Shown here piece after piece: positions 41,985-51,101 of a DNA stretch of 64,000 bases. The first letter of the stretch is position 1. Each line of letters opens with the position of its first letter. A program made the translations under genes and the position numbers. The notes under the pieces are model-generated. The model did not search any database, was not told the origin of the DNA, and saw only the letters and a list, made by a program, of their open reading frames with translations. Source of the DNA: an uncultured Roseibium sp. (GTDB taxonomy: Bacteria; Pseudomonadota; Alphaproteobacteria; Rhizobiales; Stappiaceae); the NCBI RefSeq assembly GCF_963669205.1, contig NZ_OY769915.1, positions 1,586,001 through 1,650,000 on the forward strand. Reading direction: 5' to 3'.

Positions 41985-43781
41985 TCAGAATGCGTCCGCT
42001 TCAAGCGACATCAGTGTTTCGGAACCGGAAGATATCCGCGCAAGATGAGCCGCCGTCTCCGGCATGGTGCGTTCCATGAAAAACGTTCCGAAGGCCAGCT
42101 TGGTTTTCAGCCATCCGGCCTTCTCGCCTGCATCGCCGGCAAGCGTTTCCTGGATGGACTTGGCCATCCTGGTCCACATGTAACCGAGGGCAACCAGCCC
42201 GAACAGATGCATGTAGTCGGTGGATCCCGCGCCGGCATTGTCCGGGTTCTTCATGGCATTGTTCATGAACCACATGGTCGCGCCCTGAAGGTCGTCCATG
42301 CCTTTTTTCAACGGTCCGGTAAAGGCCGCAAGATCCTCGTTGTCCTTGTTTTCCTTCAGGAACGTGTTCACTTCGTTGAAGAAGCTCATGACGGCGCGCC
42401 CGCCATTTGCCGGCAGCTTCCGCCCGACAAGGTCGAGCGCCTGAATGCCGTTGGCACCTTCGTAGATCATCGCGATGCGCGCATCGCGCACGAACTGTTC
42501 CATGCCCCATTCGGCGATGTAGCCGTGACCGCCATACATCTGTTGCGCATTGACGGCATTGGCGAAACCGGTATCGGTCAGAACCCCTTTCAGAACCGGT
42601 GTCATCAGACCCATCATGTCATCGGAATATTGCCGGTCCTTTTCGTCGTCCGATCGGTGCGAAATGTCACCGTGAAGGGCGGTCCAGATGATCAGCGCCC
42701 GCGCCGCTTCGTTGAAGGCGCGGATGGACATCAGCGCGCGGCGGACATCCGGGTGCACGATGATCGGATCCGCCGCCTTGTCCGGACTTTTGGGACCGGT
42801 CAGCGCCCGGCCCTGAAGGCGGTCCCTGGCGTAGGTAACCGCGTTCTGATAGGCGACCTCGGATTGGGACAGGCCCTGAACGGCAACGCCGAGACGCGCT
42901 TCGTTCATCATGACAAACATGGCCTTGAGGCCCTTGTTTTCCTCGCCGACCAGCCAGCCGGTCGCATCGTCGTAGTTCATCACGCAGGTGGCGTTGCCGT
43001 GAATGCCCATCTTGTGTTCGATGGAGCCGCATGAGACACCGTTGTTGTCGCCGACGGCACCGTCTTCGCCGACACTGTTCCTGGGCACGACGAAAAGCGA
43101 AATGCCCTTGACGCCGTCCGGCGCACCCTCGATCCGGGCGAGCACCAGATGAATGATGTTTTCCGCCATGTCGTGTTCGCCGGCCGAAATGAAGATCTTC
43201 GTTCCCGAGATCTTGTACGATCCGTCGGGCTGGGGAACCGCCTTTGTCCGGATCAGTCCGAGATCGGTTCCGCAATGCGGTTCGGTCAGGTTCATGGTGC
43301 CGGTCCAGGTGCCGGCGATCATGTTGGGAAGATAGGTCTGTTTCTGGTCGTCGGTGCCGTGAATGGTCAAGGCTGCCACGGCGCCAGCCGTGAGACCCGG
43401 ATACATGGAAAAGGCCATGTTTGCCGAAGACGCATATTCGTTGAAGATGGTCGCGAGCGTGTGCGGCAGGCCCTGACCGCCATGGTCGGGATCGGCCGAC
43501 AACGTGCCCCAGCCGTTCTCGCAGAAGGCCTGGTACGCCTCGGCGAAGCCTTTCGGTGTCGTAACGGACCCGTCTTCGTTCCGGATGCAGCCTTCCTGGT
43601 CCCCGCTCTGGTTGAGGGGCTGCAGAATGTCTTCTGCGAACTTGCCGCCTTCGCGCAGGATGGCCTCGACAAGGTCGAGCGGTGCATCGGAGAAGCCCGG
43701 CAGGTTTGAATAGCGGTCGTAGCCGAAAACATCTTTCAGCAGGAAAAGCGTGTCGTCGACGGGCGCGGTATAGCTTGGCAT
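41985..43781 (-). CDS. Acyl-CoA dehydrogenase with C-terminal extension (DmdC/FadE-like)
   Basis: 598 residues from ATG 43781 (MPSYTAP), where GGAGGA sits at the right distance; the ATG 6 bp upstream overlaps that site. FAD- and CoA-site blocks include TMNLTEPHCGTDLGLIRTKA and GTKIFISAGEHDMAENI. The catalytic Glu lies in MIYEGANGIQALDLVGR. The length and the C-terminal ACAD extension are those of the large acyl-CoA dehydrogenases that include 3-methylmercaptopropionyl-CoA dehydrogenase (DmdC), so DMSP metabolism is possible but not shown. First gene of the operon; a MerR-type operator lies 35 bp upstream. Confidence 0.92.
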   Translation of the reverse strand: MPSYTAPVDDTLFLLKDVFGYDRYSNLPGFSDAPLDLVEAILREGGKFAEDILQPLNQSGDQEGCIRNEDGSVTTPKGFAEAYQAFCENGWGTLSADPDHGGQGLPHTLATIFNEYASSANMAFSMYPGLTAGAVAALTIHGTDDQKQTYLPNMIAGTWTGTMNLTEPHCGTDLGLIRTKAVPQPDGSYKISGTKIFISAGEHDMAENIIHLVLARIEGAPDGVKGISLFVVPRNSVGEDGAVGDNNGVSCGSIEHKMGIHGNATCVMNYDDATGWLVGEENKGLKAMFVMMNEARLGVAVQGLSQSEVAYQNAVTYARDRLQGRALTGPKSPDKAADPIIVHPDVRRALMSIRAFNEAARALIIWTALHGDISHRSDDEKDRQYSDDMMGLMTPVLKGVLTDTGFANAVNAQQMYGGHGYIAEWGMEQFVRDARIAMIYEGANGIQALDLVGRKLPANGGRAVMSFFNEVNTFLKENKDNEDLAAFTGPLKKGMDDLQGATMWFMNNAMKNPDNAGAGSTDYMHLFGLVALGYMWTRMAKSIQETLAGDAGEKAGWLKTKLAFGTFFMERTMPETAAHLARISSGSETLMSLEADAF

Positions 43782-43815
43782 GCACATCCTCCCAGATCTG
43801 CCGGATCGGTTCTTG

Positions 43816-43833
43816 GTTTACGTTTCCGTAAAC
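43816..43833. promoter_or_regulatory. MerR-type operator upstream of the acyl-CoA dehydrogenase operon
   Basis: GTTTACG-TTTC-CGTAAAC, a perfect 7-bp inverted repeat with 4-bp spacer, 35 bp before the acyl-CoA dehydrogenase ATG. It shares the TTACG-N4-CGTAA core with 44713-44726 upstream of the MerR gene, so the two sites are probably bound by that regulator. Confidence 0.7.
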
Positions 43834-44050
43834 GTCATCTAGTGCCTATATACGCGTCTTGATTTGATGCGGCAAGTGGTGTCCCCACGGAAGGGATTGC
43901 AAAAAAATGTGCTCAAAACAGGCAAAATGGAAGCGTTTTCCTCAATGCCGGCATCAAATTCATGTTGTGATGACGATTTTTTGAGAGTTTTCAGGTCTGG
44001 CGCATGCAGGGCCGCAATACGGTGAAAACCGAAAAGGCCGGGCGCAAGAC
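43834..44050. other. Intergenic region between the fad operon and the MerR gene
   Basis: No gene seen; it holds the upstream part of the fad operon promoter and the tail of the MerR transcript. Together with the operator and terminator it accounts for the 324-bp gap between 43781 and 44106. Confidence 0.5.
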
Positions 44051-44079
44051 AAAAAAACACCGGCCTGCGGGCCGGTGTT
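44051..44079 (-). terminator. Rho-independent terminator of the MerR gene
   Basis: On the minus strand, AACACCGGCC pairs with GGCCGGTGTT around loop CGCA and runs into seven T residues. It lies 27 bp past the MerR stop codon. Confidence 0.92.
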
Positions 44080-44105
44080 TCGCGTTCATTTCGCTCGGAC
44101 GAGGA

Positions 44106-44567
44106 TCAGGCTTCCTCGGCTTCCTTGTGCTTGAGCATGCCGGACACGATTTCCACCGTGCGCGACAGTTCCTCGATCGCCTGTTCGATATCTTTTCTCT
44201 GGTCTTCGAGAACAGCAATCTGTTCATTGAACTTCGAAAGGGCGACCCGCAGCTGCGTGACCTGGCCGTCGCGAAGGTCATACAGATCCAGCATGTCCCG
44301 GATCTCCGTCAGCGAGAAACCGACGCGCTTGCCCATCAGAACAAGTTTCAGCCGGGCCCGGTCGCGGCGGTTGTAGACGCGGTTCAAACCATCACGCTTC
44401 GGATTCAGAAGTCCCTTGTCTTCATAAAAGCGCAGTGTTCGCAGTGTGCAGCCGAATTCCTTGGCGAGATCGCCGATCGTAAACTGGGTTTTCTTGGTGC
44501 TGTCGTCCGAAGCGGACACGACATCGACAAGATCGTCTTCATTAAGGATTGAAAGCGCTTCGCTCAT
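44106..44567 (-). CDS. MerR-family regulator of fatty-acid or branched-chain catabolism
   Basis: 153 residues. After a variable 27-residue N-terminus comes the MerR helix-turn-helix (TQFTIGDLAKEFGCTLRTLRFYEDKGLLNPKRDGLNRVYNRRDRARLKLVL, about 27-78), then a dimerisation coiled coil to the C-terminus. There are no effector-domain cysteines, as in LiuR-type repressors. It is the only regulator next to the acyl-CoA dehydrogenase operon, and copies of one palindrome lie before both, so autoregulation and repression of the operon are likely. The inducer (an acyl-CoA?) is not visible. Confidence 0.9.
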   Translation of the reverse strand: MSEALSILNEDDLVDVVSASDDSTKKTQFTIGDLAKEFGCTLRTLRFYEDKGLLNPKRDGLNRVYNRRDRARLKLVLMGKRVGFSLTEIRDMLDLYDLRDGQVTQLRVALSKFNEQIAVLEDQRKDIEQAIEELSRTVEIVSGMLKHKEAEEA

Positions 44568-44979
44568 GGTAGTCTCTACTCGCTTCTTTGCCGTTCCCCG
44601 GCAATGTTGGCTTTTGTGTCTTTTTGACCTGCGCGCTGACGTGACAGACGGTTACTGTCTTGCAATTGCTGCGAAAAGAGCTCTGCGCGCCGGTGATTGG
44701 CGTCTGTTTAGCTTACGTGCGCGTAAAGGTCCAGAGGGCAGCACGAAAGGTTAAGAAAAATTAAGGAAATTCAAATCGTTCGCACCGGAAAAAGACATAT
44801 AAACAGGTCATTTCCGGCAAAAAAGCTTGATTTTTGCATTTAGCAACGATGGTTAACTACCTGTTTACCCTAAGTCGACAAAGTTCGTTGAAACGTTGCC
44901 ACCGTGCCGTTTTTCGACGGAAACGGATGGTAGCCAGCTCAAACCGCGGTCACGGTGACCGTCAGTCCAGGGTTGAGAT
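44568..44979. other. Divergent promoter region between MerR and PodJ-like genes
   Basis: No gene seen over 412 bp. It contains the second MerR operator (44713-44726) and an AT-rich block (44745-44870, TTAAGAAAAATTAAGGAAATTC) that probably holds the promoter of the PodJ-like gene. No sigma-70 boxes could be assigned with confidence. Confidence 0.5.
44713..44726. promoter_or_regulatory. Second MerR-type operator, upstream of the regulator's own gene
   Basis: TTACG-TGCG-CGTAA, a 5-bp inverted repeat with 4-bp spacer, 146 bp before the MerR start codon. The arms match the fad-operon site at 43816. Confidence 0.6.
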
Positions 44980-47900
44980 ATGCCGTCTTGGAATAAACAC
45001 GAGGCAGGACGTCGCGGCCGTGATGCGTATGAAAGCGACGACTACTACGGAACATCGGGCAGGGAGCCTGCGCACGAGCGCATCGAGCGGTTGACGCGGA
45101 CAGCGACAGCTCTCGGAGGCGGGCATGCGTCCCGCGGCCGTGATGATGACCTGAACGCGGTTGCCGACGAGCTTGACCGCATGTTGTCCGAGCGTAGCGG
45201 TGGTGAACCGGGCCGTTCTAAGCGTGCTGCCAGGCCTCAGCGCGCTGTTCCTTCCAGACGCGCCGCGCCGCAGGCTTCCGGCATGGACGATGTGCTCGGT
45301 GCGCTGGATCGTCTCGACGAGCAGGTGCAGGGACTGGCGAATGCATCGGCCACGCAGGACTATGACGAACTGTCCTCTTCTCGTTCCTATCCCCAGGCCG
45401 GACGTTACGCCATGGATGCCTTGGAAAATCACGACTACCACAACAGTCTGACCGGGCATCAGGGCGAGGAGTATTCCCCCGGCTATGATGAGGATGCATT
45501 CGCATCGCGCCTCACGCGAAGCCAGTCCTCTTATGCGCATAACGATGCCTCTCTTCACATATACAAGGACCTCGGCCGTCGGATTGATGCACTCCGCGCG
45601 CCGCAGGAAAAGGCGTTCAGCCAGGTTCGCGAGGAACTCGGCTCGCTGCGCGAAGCGCTTGGCGGCATTTCGAGAGGAACCAGCGAAACCGTCGGCCGTC
45701 AGAATACCGAACTGCGCCGCCTTGCGGACATGGTCGAGCGCCTGCGCGCCGACAAGCGCGGGGAGCAGTTCGCCGTCGAAATCCGCAAGGAAGTCGCGGA
45801 TCTGAAATCAATGGTCGGGCGCACCAACGTGGAAGGTGCGCTGGAGACGCTTGAGCACGGCTACGCTCATATCCTGCAACGCCTCGACGAGTTGTCCAGG
45901 GCGTCCCTCGATCCCCGTGTTCTGCGGGGTGTGACCGCGCGATTGAATGAAATCGAGGATGCCTTTTCGACGCTTCCGCAGTCAGAGCACATGATGGTGC
46001 TTGAAGACAGGGTCGCCAACATTGCCGAACGTGTGGAAGAACTGCTTCAGCGCGAGCATCAGATCGAACTGGAACCTTTGCGCACAGAGCTGCGCGAGGT
46101 TCGCGGCTATGTCGAACAGATCGACATCAAGGCGCTCGTCGAAGGCATCGACGACCGGATGAAATTCGTCTCCGGCCGGCTGGATGATCTCGAAACGCTT
46201 GCACGTGAACAGCGAGGGCTCGATGCGCGGTTGTCCGCGATGGAAGAGCGCATGCCGCAGCCGGAAACGATAGCCCGGCTGCAGGGGCGCCTTGAAGACA
46301 TCGCGGGCATGATGGCGGAGGACAAGTCGTCTGGCGCGGATTACGAACACCTGTCGCAGGTGGATCAGCGTCTTGATGAGATCGTCGAACGGCTTGAACG
46401 GATGGAACAGTCCGCGCCGCTGCCGTCCGCGGACAGCGGTGCTTTCCAGGCGCTTGAGACGCGCCTTGAAAAGATCGCGGGCAAGATCGACAAGATCGAG
46501 AAAAAGGCCTCTAAGCCTGCGCCGGCACTGGATCCGGAAGCGCTGCGGGCGATCGCCGGACAGGACACGGAATTCCTGGCGCAGTTGCAGGAGCGGCTGA
46601 CCGATTTGTCGTCGCGGCTCGACGAGCCGAAAGACACGGTCACGTCGTCCGACCTCGACAAGCTGCGTGAAGAAATCGGCTCGATGCGCGAGAGCGTCGC
46701 TTCGCCGCCTTCGACCGAGTCCCTGGAAGCCAGGATTGCGGATCTTGCACAGCTTGTCTCGAAAGGCGGAGACGCCACGGATGACGACCGCTTTGAATTG
46801 CTTGGTGAAAAGGTCGCGGCGCTTGCCGCACAGATCGAATCAAGTTCATCCGAAGCCCCGGGTCTTGACCAGGTCGCTCCCGTGCTCGAACGCATTGAAC
46901 GTGGACTGGAGCAAACCCGGTCTGACGTCACCGACATTGCCAGAAAGGCTGCTTTCGATGCCGTGGCAAACGCACCCCAGCCACAGGTCGCTCAGTATGA
47001 CGAGGCCATTACCGCGCTCCAGGGAGACCTGAAACGCTTGATCGACGCCGCCGAAGGCGGTGAGCAGCGCACCAGAAAGACCTTCGAAAGCGTCAAGTCG
47101 GTGCTGGGCTCGCTGACGGACCGGCTCGACGGTCTGGAACGCTCGGAGGCAGGCACTCCCGCAGCCGACGTGCCGGCCGGCACGCCTGTCATGCCTGGTA
47201 TCACCCGGCCCGTGGCACCGGCCATGAGCGAACACGAACCGTTCCCCTTCACCCAGGCAGCGCGTATCAGCAAAGAGACGACCGAAGCTGCCGCAGGCGA
47301 GAAGGGTCCGGCCGCGGCCCAGCCCGAAGACAGGGCAAGGGACCGCAAGGCTGACTTCATTGCCGCGGCGCGCAGGGCCGCGCAGGCCGCGTCTGCCGAA
47401 GCGGCAAAACTCGAAAAGTCCAAATCCGCCGGGACCGGCGCCGACGCGGCGGATGAGGGGCGCGGCAAGGCACGCGTCGGCTGGCTGCGCAATGTGCTCA
47501 AACGCGACAACGCGGCCAAGGCGGACGGTGACAACCCGGACCTGACGCCGGATATGACGCCGGATATGGCGCCGGATATGGCGGATGAGCTCGAACTGCG
47601 TGAGGACGACCTTGCGAGCGAACAGTTCGACGCCGATCAGGCGCCGGTCCTGCCGGGTGATCGTCCGGCACCCGAATTCAAGGAACGCGGCGGAAGCCGC
47701 CGCAAGGCCATTCTGCTTGCCGCCGTTGCCGTGGTTCTCGCGATTGGAACCCTGACGGCCTACCGCTTTGTGGCCGGTTCGCTCGAACAGGAAAATGTCG
47801 CGTCCGCAGGGCAGGAAACGACAGGCGTCGCCGAAACCGCGCCGGTCGCCGCAGCCGTCGACGAACAATCCGCACAGCCAGCGCAGGAAGCTGATGTTGC

Positions 47901-49119
47901 CGCCGCCTTGCCTGAAGGCGCGCAGCCTCCTCCTGCAGCTGCCGACCCGGTTGAAGCCGCAGCAGCTGCCAAGGACCCTGTCCCCGCAGCTGCAGATACG
48001 CCCGTTGTTGCGGAAACGCCACCGCCGCAGGCACCTGAACCCGCGCGCCAGAGCGAGTCTCTGGTTGCAGGAGGAAGCATCCCGGCCACATCGGCGACGG
48101 CGCAGGATGTTCCCGAAGCCGAAGCTGCCTTCGCAGCACCAGCCGGCGTGACCAGCAGTTTCGGCGACGAGACGGCCGTCGATCCGGGAACGCTCGCACC
48201 GGCCGCCGAAACGCAGAACCTGGACACGTCTTCCCTGCTTGCGAACCTGCCGCCCGAAGGTGTCGGTCCGATTGCGCTCCGGAGCGCTGCTGCAAGCGGC
48301 AACCCTGCTGCCGAGTTCCTCGTCGGCGTGCGGTACACAGAAGGCCAGGGCGTTCCGGCCGACCTGGAAAAGGCTGCCGTCTGGTATCAGAAGGCAGCCA
48401 ACAAGGGACTTCCCCCCGCTCAGTACAGGCTCGCCAGCCTTTACGAAAAAGGCCGCGGCGTGGAAAAGGACATGGCCAAGGCGCGGGCCTGGTACTCGCA
48501 GGCGGCACAGGCCGGCAACGCCAAGGCGATGCACAATCTCGCGGTTCTTTATGCTGAAGGAGGCGGCGAGGAGCCGGACTATGCCAAGGCGGCAATGTGG
48601 TTTGAATCCGCAGCCAATTACGGCGTGAAGGACAGCCTGTTCAACCTCGGCATTCTTTATGCCGGCGGTATCGGGGTCGATAAGGATCTCGTGGCAAGCT
48701 ACAAGTGGTTTGCGATCGCCGCCGACAAGGGCGACCCGGAGGCCGCAAAGCGCCGCGACGATGTTGCCAACATGATGGACCAGCAGACCCTGGCGAACGC
48801 CCGCCTTGCGGTGGAAGGCTTCAAGCTCAAGGATGCTGATCCGGCGGCGAACAAGGTGACGCTGGAGCCGTCCTGGGCAGAACAGTCCTCCCTGCCTGCG
48901 GCAAACGTGTCCGCGCCGGCGCAAAGCGGCAATATCGACATGATCCGGGAGGCCCAGGACAAGCTGAACTATCTCGGCTTTGACACGGGCACGCCGGACG
49001 GGCAAATGGGCCCGCGCACGCGCAGCGCCATCCGCGCCTTCCAGCGCAGCATCGGTCTGCCGGAAACCGGTGAAGTCGACTCCAAACTGATTGACGAGCT
49101 GAAAAGTCAGGCAATCTGA
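44980..49119 (+). CDS. podJ: PodJ-like polar organelle development protein
   Basis: 1,379 residues. The long N-terminal part (about 1-740) is cytoplasmic, with heptad-rich coiled coils (DKLREEIGSMRESV, LEARIADLAQLVSKG), then an Ala/Pro-rich region with a small DMTPDMAPDM repeat near 855-868. A single membrane helix is at about 908-930 (KAILLAAVAVVLAIGTLTAYRFV). The periplasmic part is Ala/Pro-rich, then about four Sel1 repeats (about 1105-1250) and a C-terminal peptidoglycan-binding domain (about 1320-1378, KLNYLGFDTGTPDGQMGPRTRSAIRAFQR). This is the domain order of Caulobacter PodJ and its Hyphomicrobiales relatives, which organise the old pole and growth zone. The identification is by domain layout. 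Confidence 0.85.
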   Translation: MPSWNKHEAGRRGRDAYESDDYYGTSGREPAHERIERLTRTATALGGGHASRGRDDDLNAVADELDRMLSERSGGEPGRSKRAARPQRAVPSRRAAPQASGMDDVLGALDRLDEQVQGLANASATQDYDELSSSRSYPQAGRYAMDALENHDYHNSLTGHQGEEYSPGYDEDAFASRLTRSQSSYAHNDASLHIYKDLGRRIDALRAPQEKAFSQVREELGSLREALGGISRGTSETVGRQNTELRRLADMVERLRADKRGEQFAVEIRKEVADLKSMVGRTNVEGALETLEHGYAHILQRLDELSRASLDPRVLRGVTARLNEIEDAFSTLPQSEHMMVLEDRVANIAERVEELLQREHQIELEPLRTELREVRGYVEQIDIKALVEGIDDRMKFVSGRLDDLETLAREQRGLDARLSAMEERMPQPETIARLQGRLEDIAGMMAEDKSSGADYEHLSQVDQRLDEIVERLERMEQSAPLPSADSGAFQALETRLEKIAGKIDKIEKKASKPAPALDPEALRAIAGQDTEFLAQLQERLTDLSSRLDEPKDTVTSSDLDKLREEIGSMRESVASPPSTESLEARIADLAQLVSKGGDATDDDRFELLGEKVAALAAQIESSSSEAPGLDQVAPVLERIERGLEQTRSDVTDIARKAAFDAVANAPQPQVAQYDEAITALQGDLKRLIDAAEGGEQRTRKTFESVKSVLGSLTDRLDGLERSEAGTPAADVPAGTPVMPGITRPVAPAMSEHEPFPFTQAARISKETTEAAAGEKGPAAAQPEDRARDRKADFIAAARRAAQAASAEAAKLEKSKSAGTGADAADEGRGKARVGWLRNVLKRDNAAKADGDNPDLTPDMTPDMAPDMADELELREDDLASEQFDADQAPVLPGDRPAPEFKERGGSRRKAILLAAVAVVLAIGTLTAYRFVAGSLEQENVASAGQETTGVAETAPVAAAVDEQSAQPAQEADVAAALPEGAQPPPAAADPVEAAAAAKDPVPAAADTPVVAETPPPQAPEPARQSESLVAGGSIPATSATAQDVPEAEAAFAAPAGVTSSFGDETAVDPGTLAPAAETQNLDTSSLLANLPPEGVGPIALRSAAASGNPAAEFLVGVRYTEGQGVPADLEKAAVWYQKAANKGLPPAQYRLASLYEKGRGVEKDMAKARAWYSQAAQAGNAKAMHNLAVLYAEGGGEEPDYAKAAMWFESAANYGVKDSLFNLGILYAGGIGVDKDLVASYKWFAIAADKGDPEAAKRRDDVANMMDQQTLANARLAVEGFKLKDADPAANKVTLEPSWAEQSSLPAANVSAPAQSGNIDMIREAQDKLNYLGFDTGTPDGQMGPRTRSAIRAFQRSIGLPETGEVDSKLIDELKSQAI

Positions 49120-49245
49120 CGATTTTCGGGGTTTCCGGCCCAAAGTGAGAAGCTGGTCGGTTGACACATCGACCGGCACGGGTTTTTAACCAGTTTAGTC
49201 TACTTTCCTTGCAGCCCTGTCTGCATCCTGTTCCGGCGTAACCCT

Positions 49246-50175
49246 GTGCAACTATATCTGCCCATAGCCGAAATTCCGGTCAATATCTTCGTGATATTTG
49301 CCATGGGCGGAGCCGTGGGTTTTCTGTCGGGTCTGTTCGGGATCGGCGGCGGTTTCCTGCTGACGCCTCTGCTGATCTTTTCCGGCATTCCTCCGGCCGT
49401 TTCCGTTGCGACCGTTACGACGCAGGTTGTCGCTTCGTCCGCATCTGCTGTTGTCACCTACTGGCGGCGAAAGGCAATCGATTTCAAGCTGGCATCGATA
49501 TTGTTGGCGGGCGGTGTCTTCGGCTCTCTGATCGGCGTCATATTGTTCGACGTCCTGCAATCCGTCGGTCAGCTGGATCTCGTGATTTCCCTGTCCTACG
49601 TCACCTTTCTGGGTGCGATCGGCGGGCTGATGCTGGTCGAATCCATCCGTGCGATCCGGCGCCGGAAATCCGGCGCGGCGCCGTCCGCGCGCAAACCGGG
49701 CCAGCATAACTGGATACACGGTCTGCCGCTCAAGGTCCGGTTCCGGCAATCCAAGCTCTACGTCAGCGTCATTCCCGTGGTCGGGCTGGGCGCGATTATC
49801 GGTTTCCTCGGCACGATCCTTGGTATCGGCGGCGGCTTCATGATGGTGCCCGCGCTGATCTATCTCCTCAGGGTGCCGACAAACATCGTCATCGGGACAT
49901 CCCTGTTCCAGATCCTGTTTACGATGGCCGCGGCAACGATCTTCCATGCCATGGGCACCAAGACCGTCGATATCGTTCTGGCGATGACCCTGATGATCGG
50001 CGGCGTGATCGGAGCCCAGTTCGGTGCTCGCATGGGCCAGAACCTGCGCGGCGATCAATTGCGCCTGTTGCTTGCCCTGCTGGTGCTCGGCGTCGGGCTG
50101 CGCTTTGCCGTCGATCTGCTGCTCGTGCCCGAGGATCTGTATTCCATCGCCATCCGCAAGGGAGCCGGGATATGA
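49246..50175 (+). CDS. TauE/SafE-family sulfite or sulfoacetate exporter
   Basis: 309 residues with eight or nine membrane helices in two repeats; both halves carry the GLFGIGGGF / TILGIGGGF motif of the family (about residues 30-38 and 186-194). Start is GTG at 49246. TauE/SafE proteins export organosulfonates or sulfite. The next gene overlaps its stop (ATGA) and is the TIGR02186 protein with which such exporters are regularly paired in Alphaproteobacteria. Confidence 0.9.
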   Translation: MQLYLPIAEIPVNIFVIFAMGGAVGFLSGLFGIGGGFLLTPLLIFSGIPPAVSVATVTTQVVASSASAVVTYWRRKAIDFKLASILLAGGVFGSLIGVILFDVLQSVGQLDLVISLSYVTFLGAIGGLMLVESIRAIRRRKSGAAPSARKPGQHNWIHGLPLKVRFRQSKLYVSVIPVVGLGAIIGFLGTILGIGGGFMMVPALIYLLRVPTNIVIGTSLFQILFTMAAATIFHAMGTKTVDIVLAMTLMIGGVIGAQFGARMGQNLRGDQLRLLLALLVLGVGLRFAVDLLLVPEDLYSIAIRKGAGI

Positions 50176-50957
50176 TCCGCTCTCTGCTTGTCACGGCCTT
50201 CGCCCTTGCCGGCTTTTCCGCAGGGTACGCGCAAGAGGAAGAGCACTCGAAGGACCTGGTCACGGCGTTGTCCTCGGACATGGTTTCGATCCAGTCGAAC
50301 TTCACCGGCACGGAGATCGTCATTTTCGGCCAGGCGAGCCACATCCGGGACAGCGCAGGTGACGAGGACGACTTTCAGCTCGCGATCGTGGTCGAAGGTC
50401 CCCCGCAGGACATCACGACGCGGCGCAAGGGACGGTTTCTGGGCGTCTGGGTGAACCGCGAAGCGGAGCGCTTTCAGAATGTTCCTTCGTTCTATGCCGT
50501 CGCAAGCACTGCCGATATCGGCGATATCGCGCACCGCAATGTGCTTGACGAGTACAGCATCGGCCTCAATCACATCAATCTGGCTGTTTCGGGCGTCTCG
50601 AACGTGGCGCTGTCGGATCGCGACGACTTCCGCCGCGCATTTGTCCGCCTGCGCGAGGAAACGGGCCTTTATTCGGAGCGGGAAACGTCGATCGAGTTCC
50701 TCACCGACACCATGTTCCGCACGAAAATACCGCTGCCGGCAAACATCCCGGTCGGCGACTACACCGTGAAAAGCTACCTGTTCAATCAAGGAGAGCTCGT
50801 CTCGGAGACGCAGCAGATCCTGGCGGTCGCAAAAATCGGCTTCGAGCAGGTCACTTTCGAGCTCGCACAGAACTACCCGCTCGTCTACGGCGTGCTGGCG
50901 GTCATCCTGGCGATCTTTACCGGCTGGCTTGCGGGCGTGATTTTCAAGAAAGACTGA
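50172..50957 (+). CDS. TIGR02186 family protein
   Basis: 261 residues with an N-terminal signal peptide (MIRSLLVTAFALAGFSAGYAQ, cleavage after A-Y-A) and a C-terminal membrane helix (VYGVLAVILAIFTGWLAGVIF, about 236-256). The body has a beta-rich region (SSDMVSIQSNFTGTEIVIFGQA) typical of this uncharacterised family, which is usually encoded next to TauE/SafE transporters. The overlap with the transporter gene makes it a probable partner, perhaps a periplasmic accessory domain. Function unknown. Confidence 0.88.
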   Translation: MIRSLLVTAFALAGFSAGYAQEEEHSKDLVTALSSDMVSIQSNFTGTEIVIFGQASHIRDSAGDEDDFQLAIVVEGPPQDITTRRKGRFLGVWVNREAERFQNVPSFYAVASTADIGDIAHRNVLDEYSIGLNHINLAVSGVSNVALSDRDDFRRAFVRLREETGLYSERETSIEFLTDTMFRTKIPLPANIPVGDYTVKSYLFNQGELVSETQQILAVAKIGFEQVTFELAQNYPLVYGVLAVILAIFTGWLAGVIFKKD

Positions 50958-51101
50958 TTGCCGGCTGCAACTTCCCGTCCGGCGGGAGCTGTTCCATCTC
51001 CGTGTTGGACGGGCGCCTGCAGTTATTATCATCTGGTGCTCGCACACCCTGCGGCTATTGTGCTGAAGTGGCATGACCATGGAATCACGAGGTGGGGCAC
51101 C

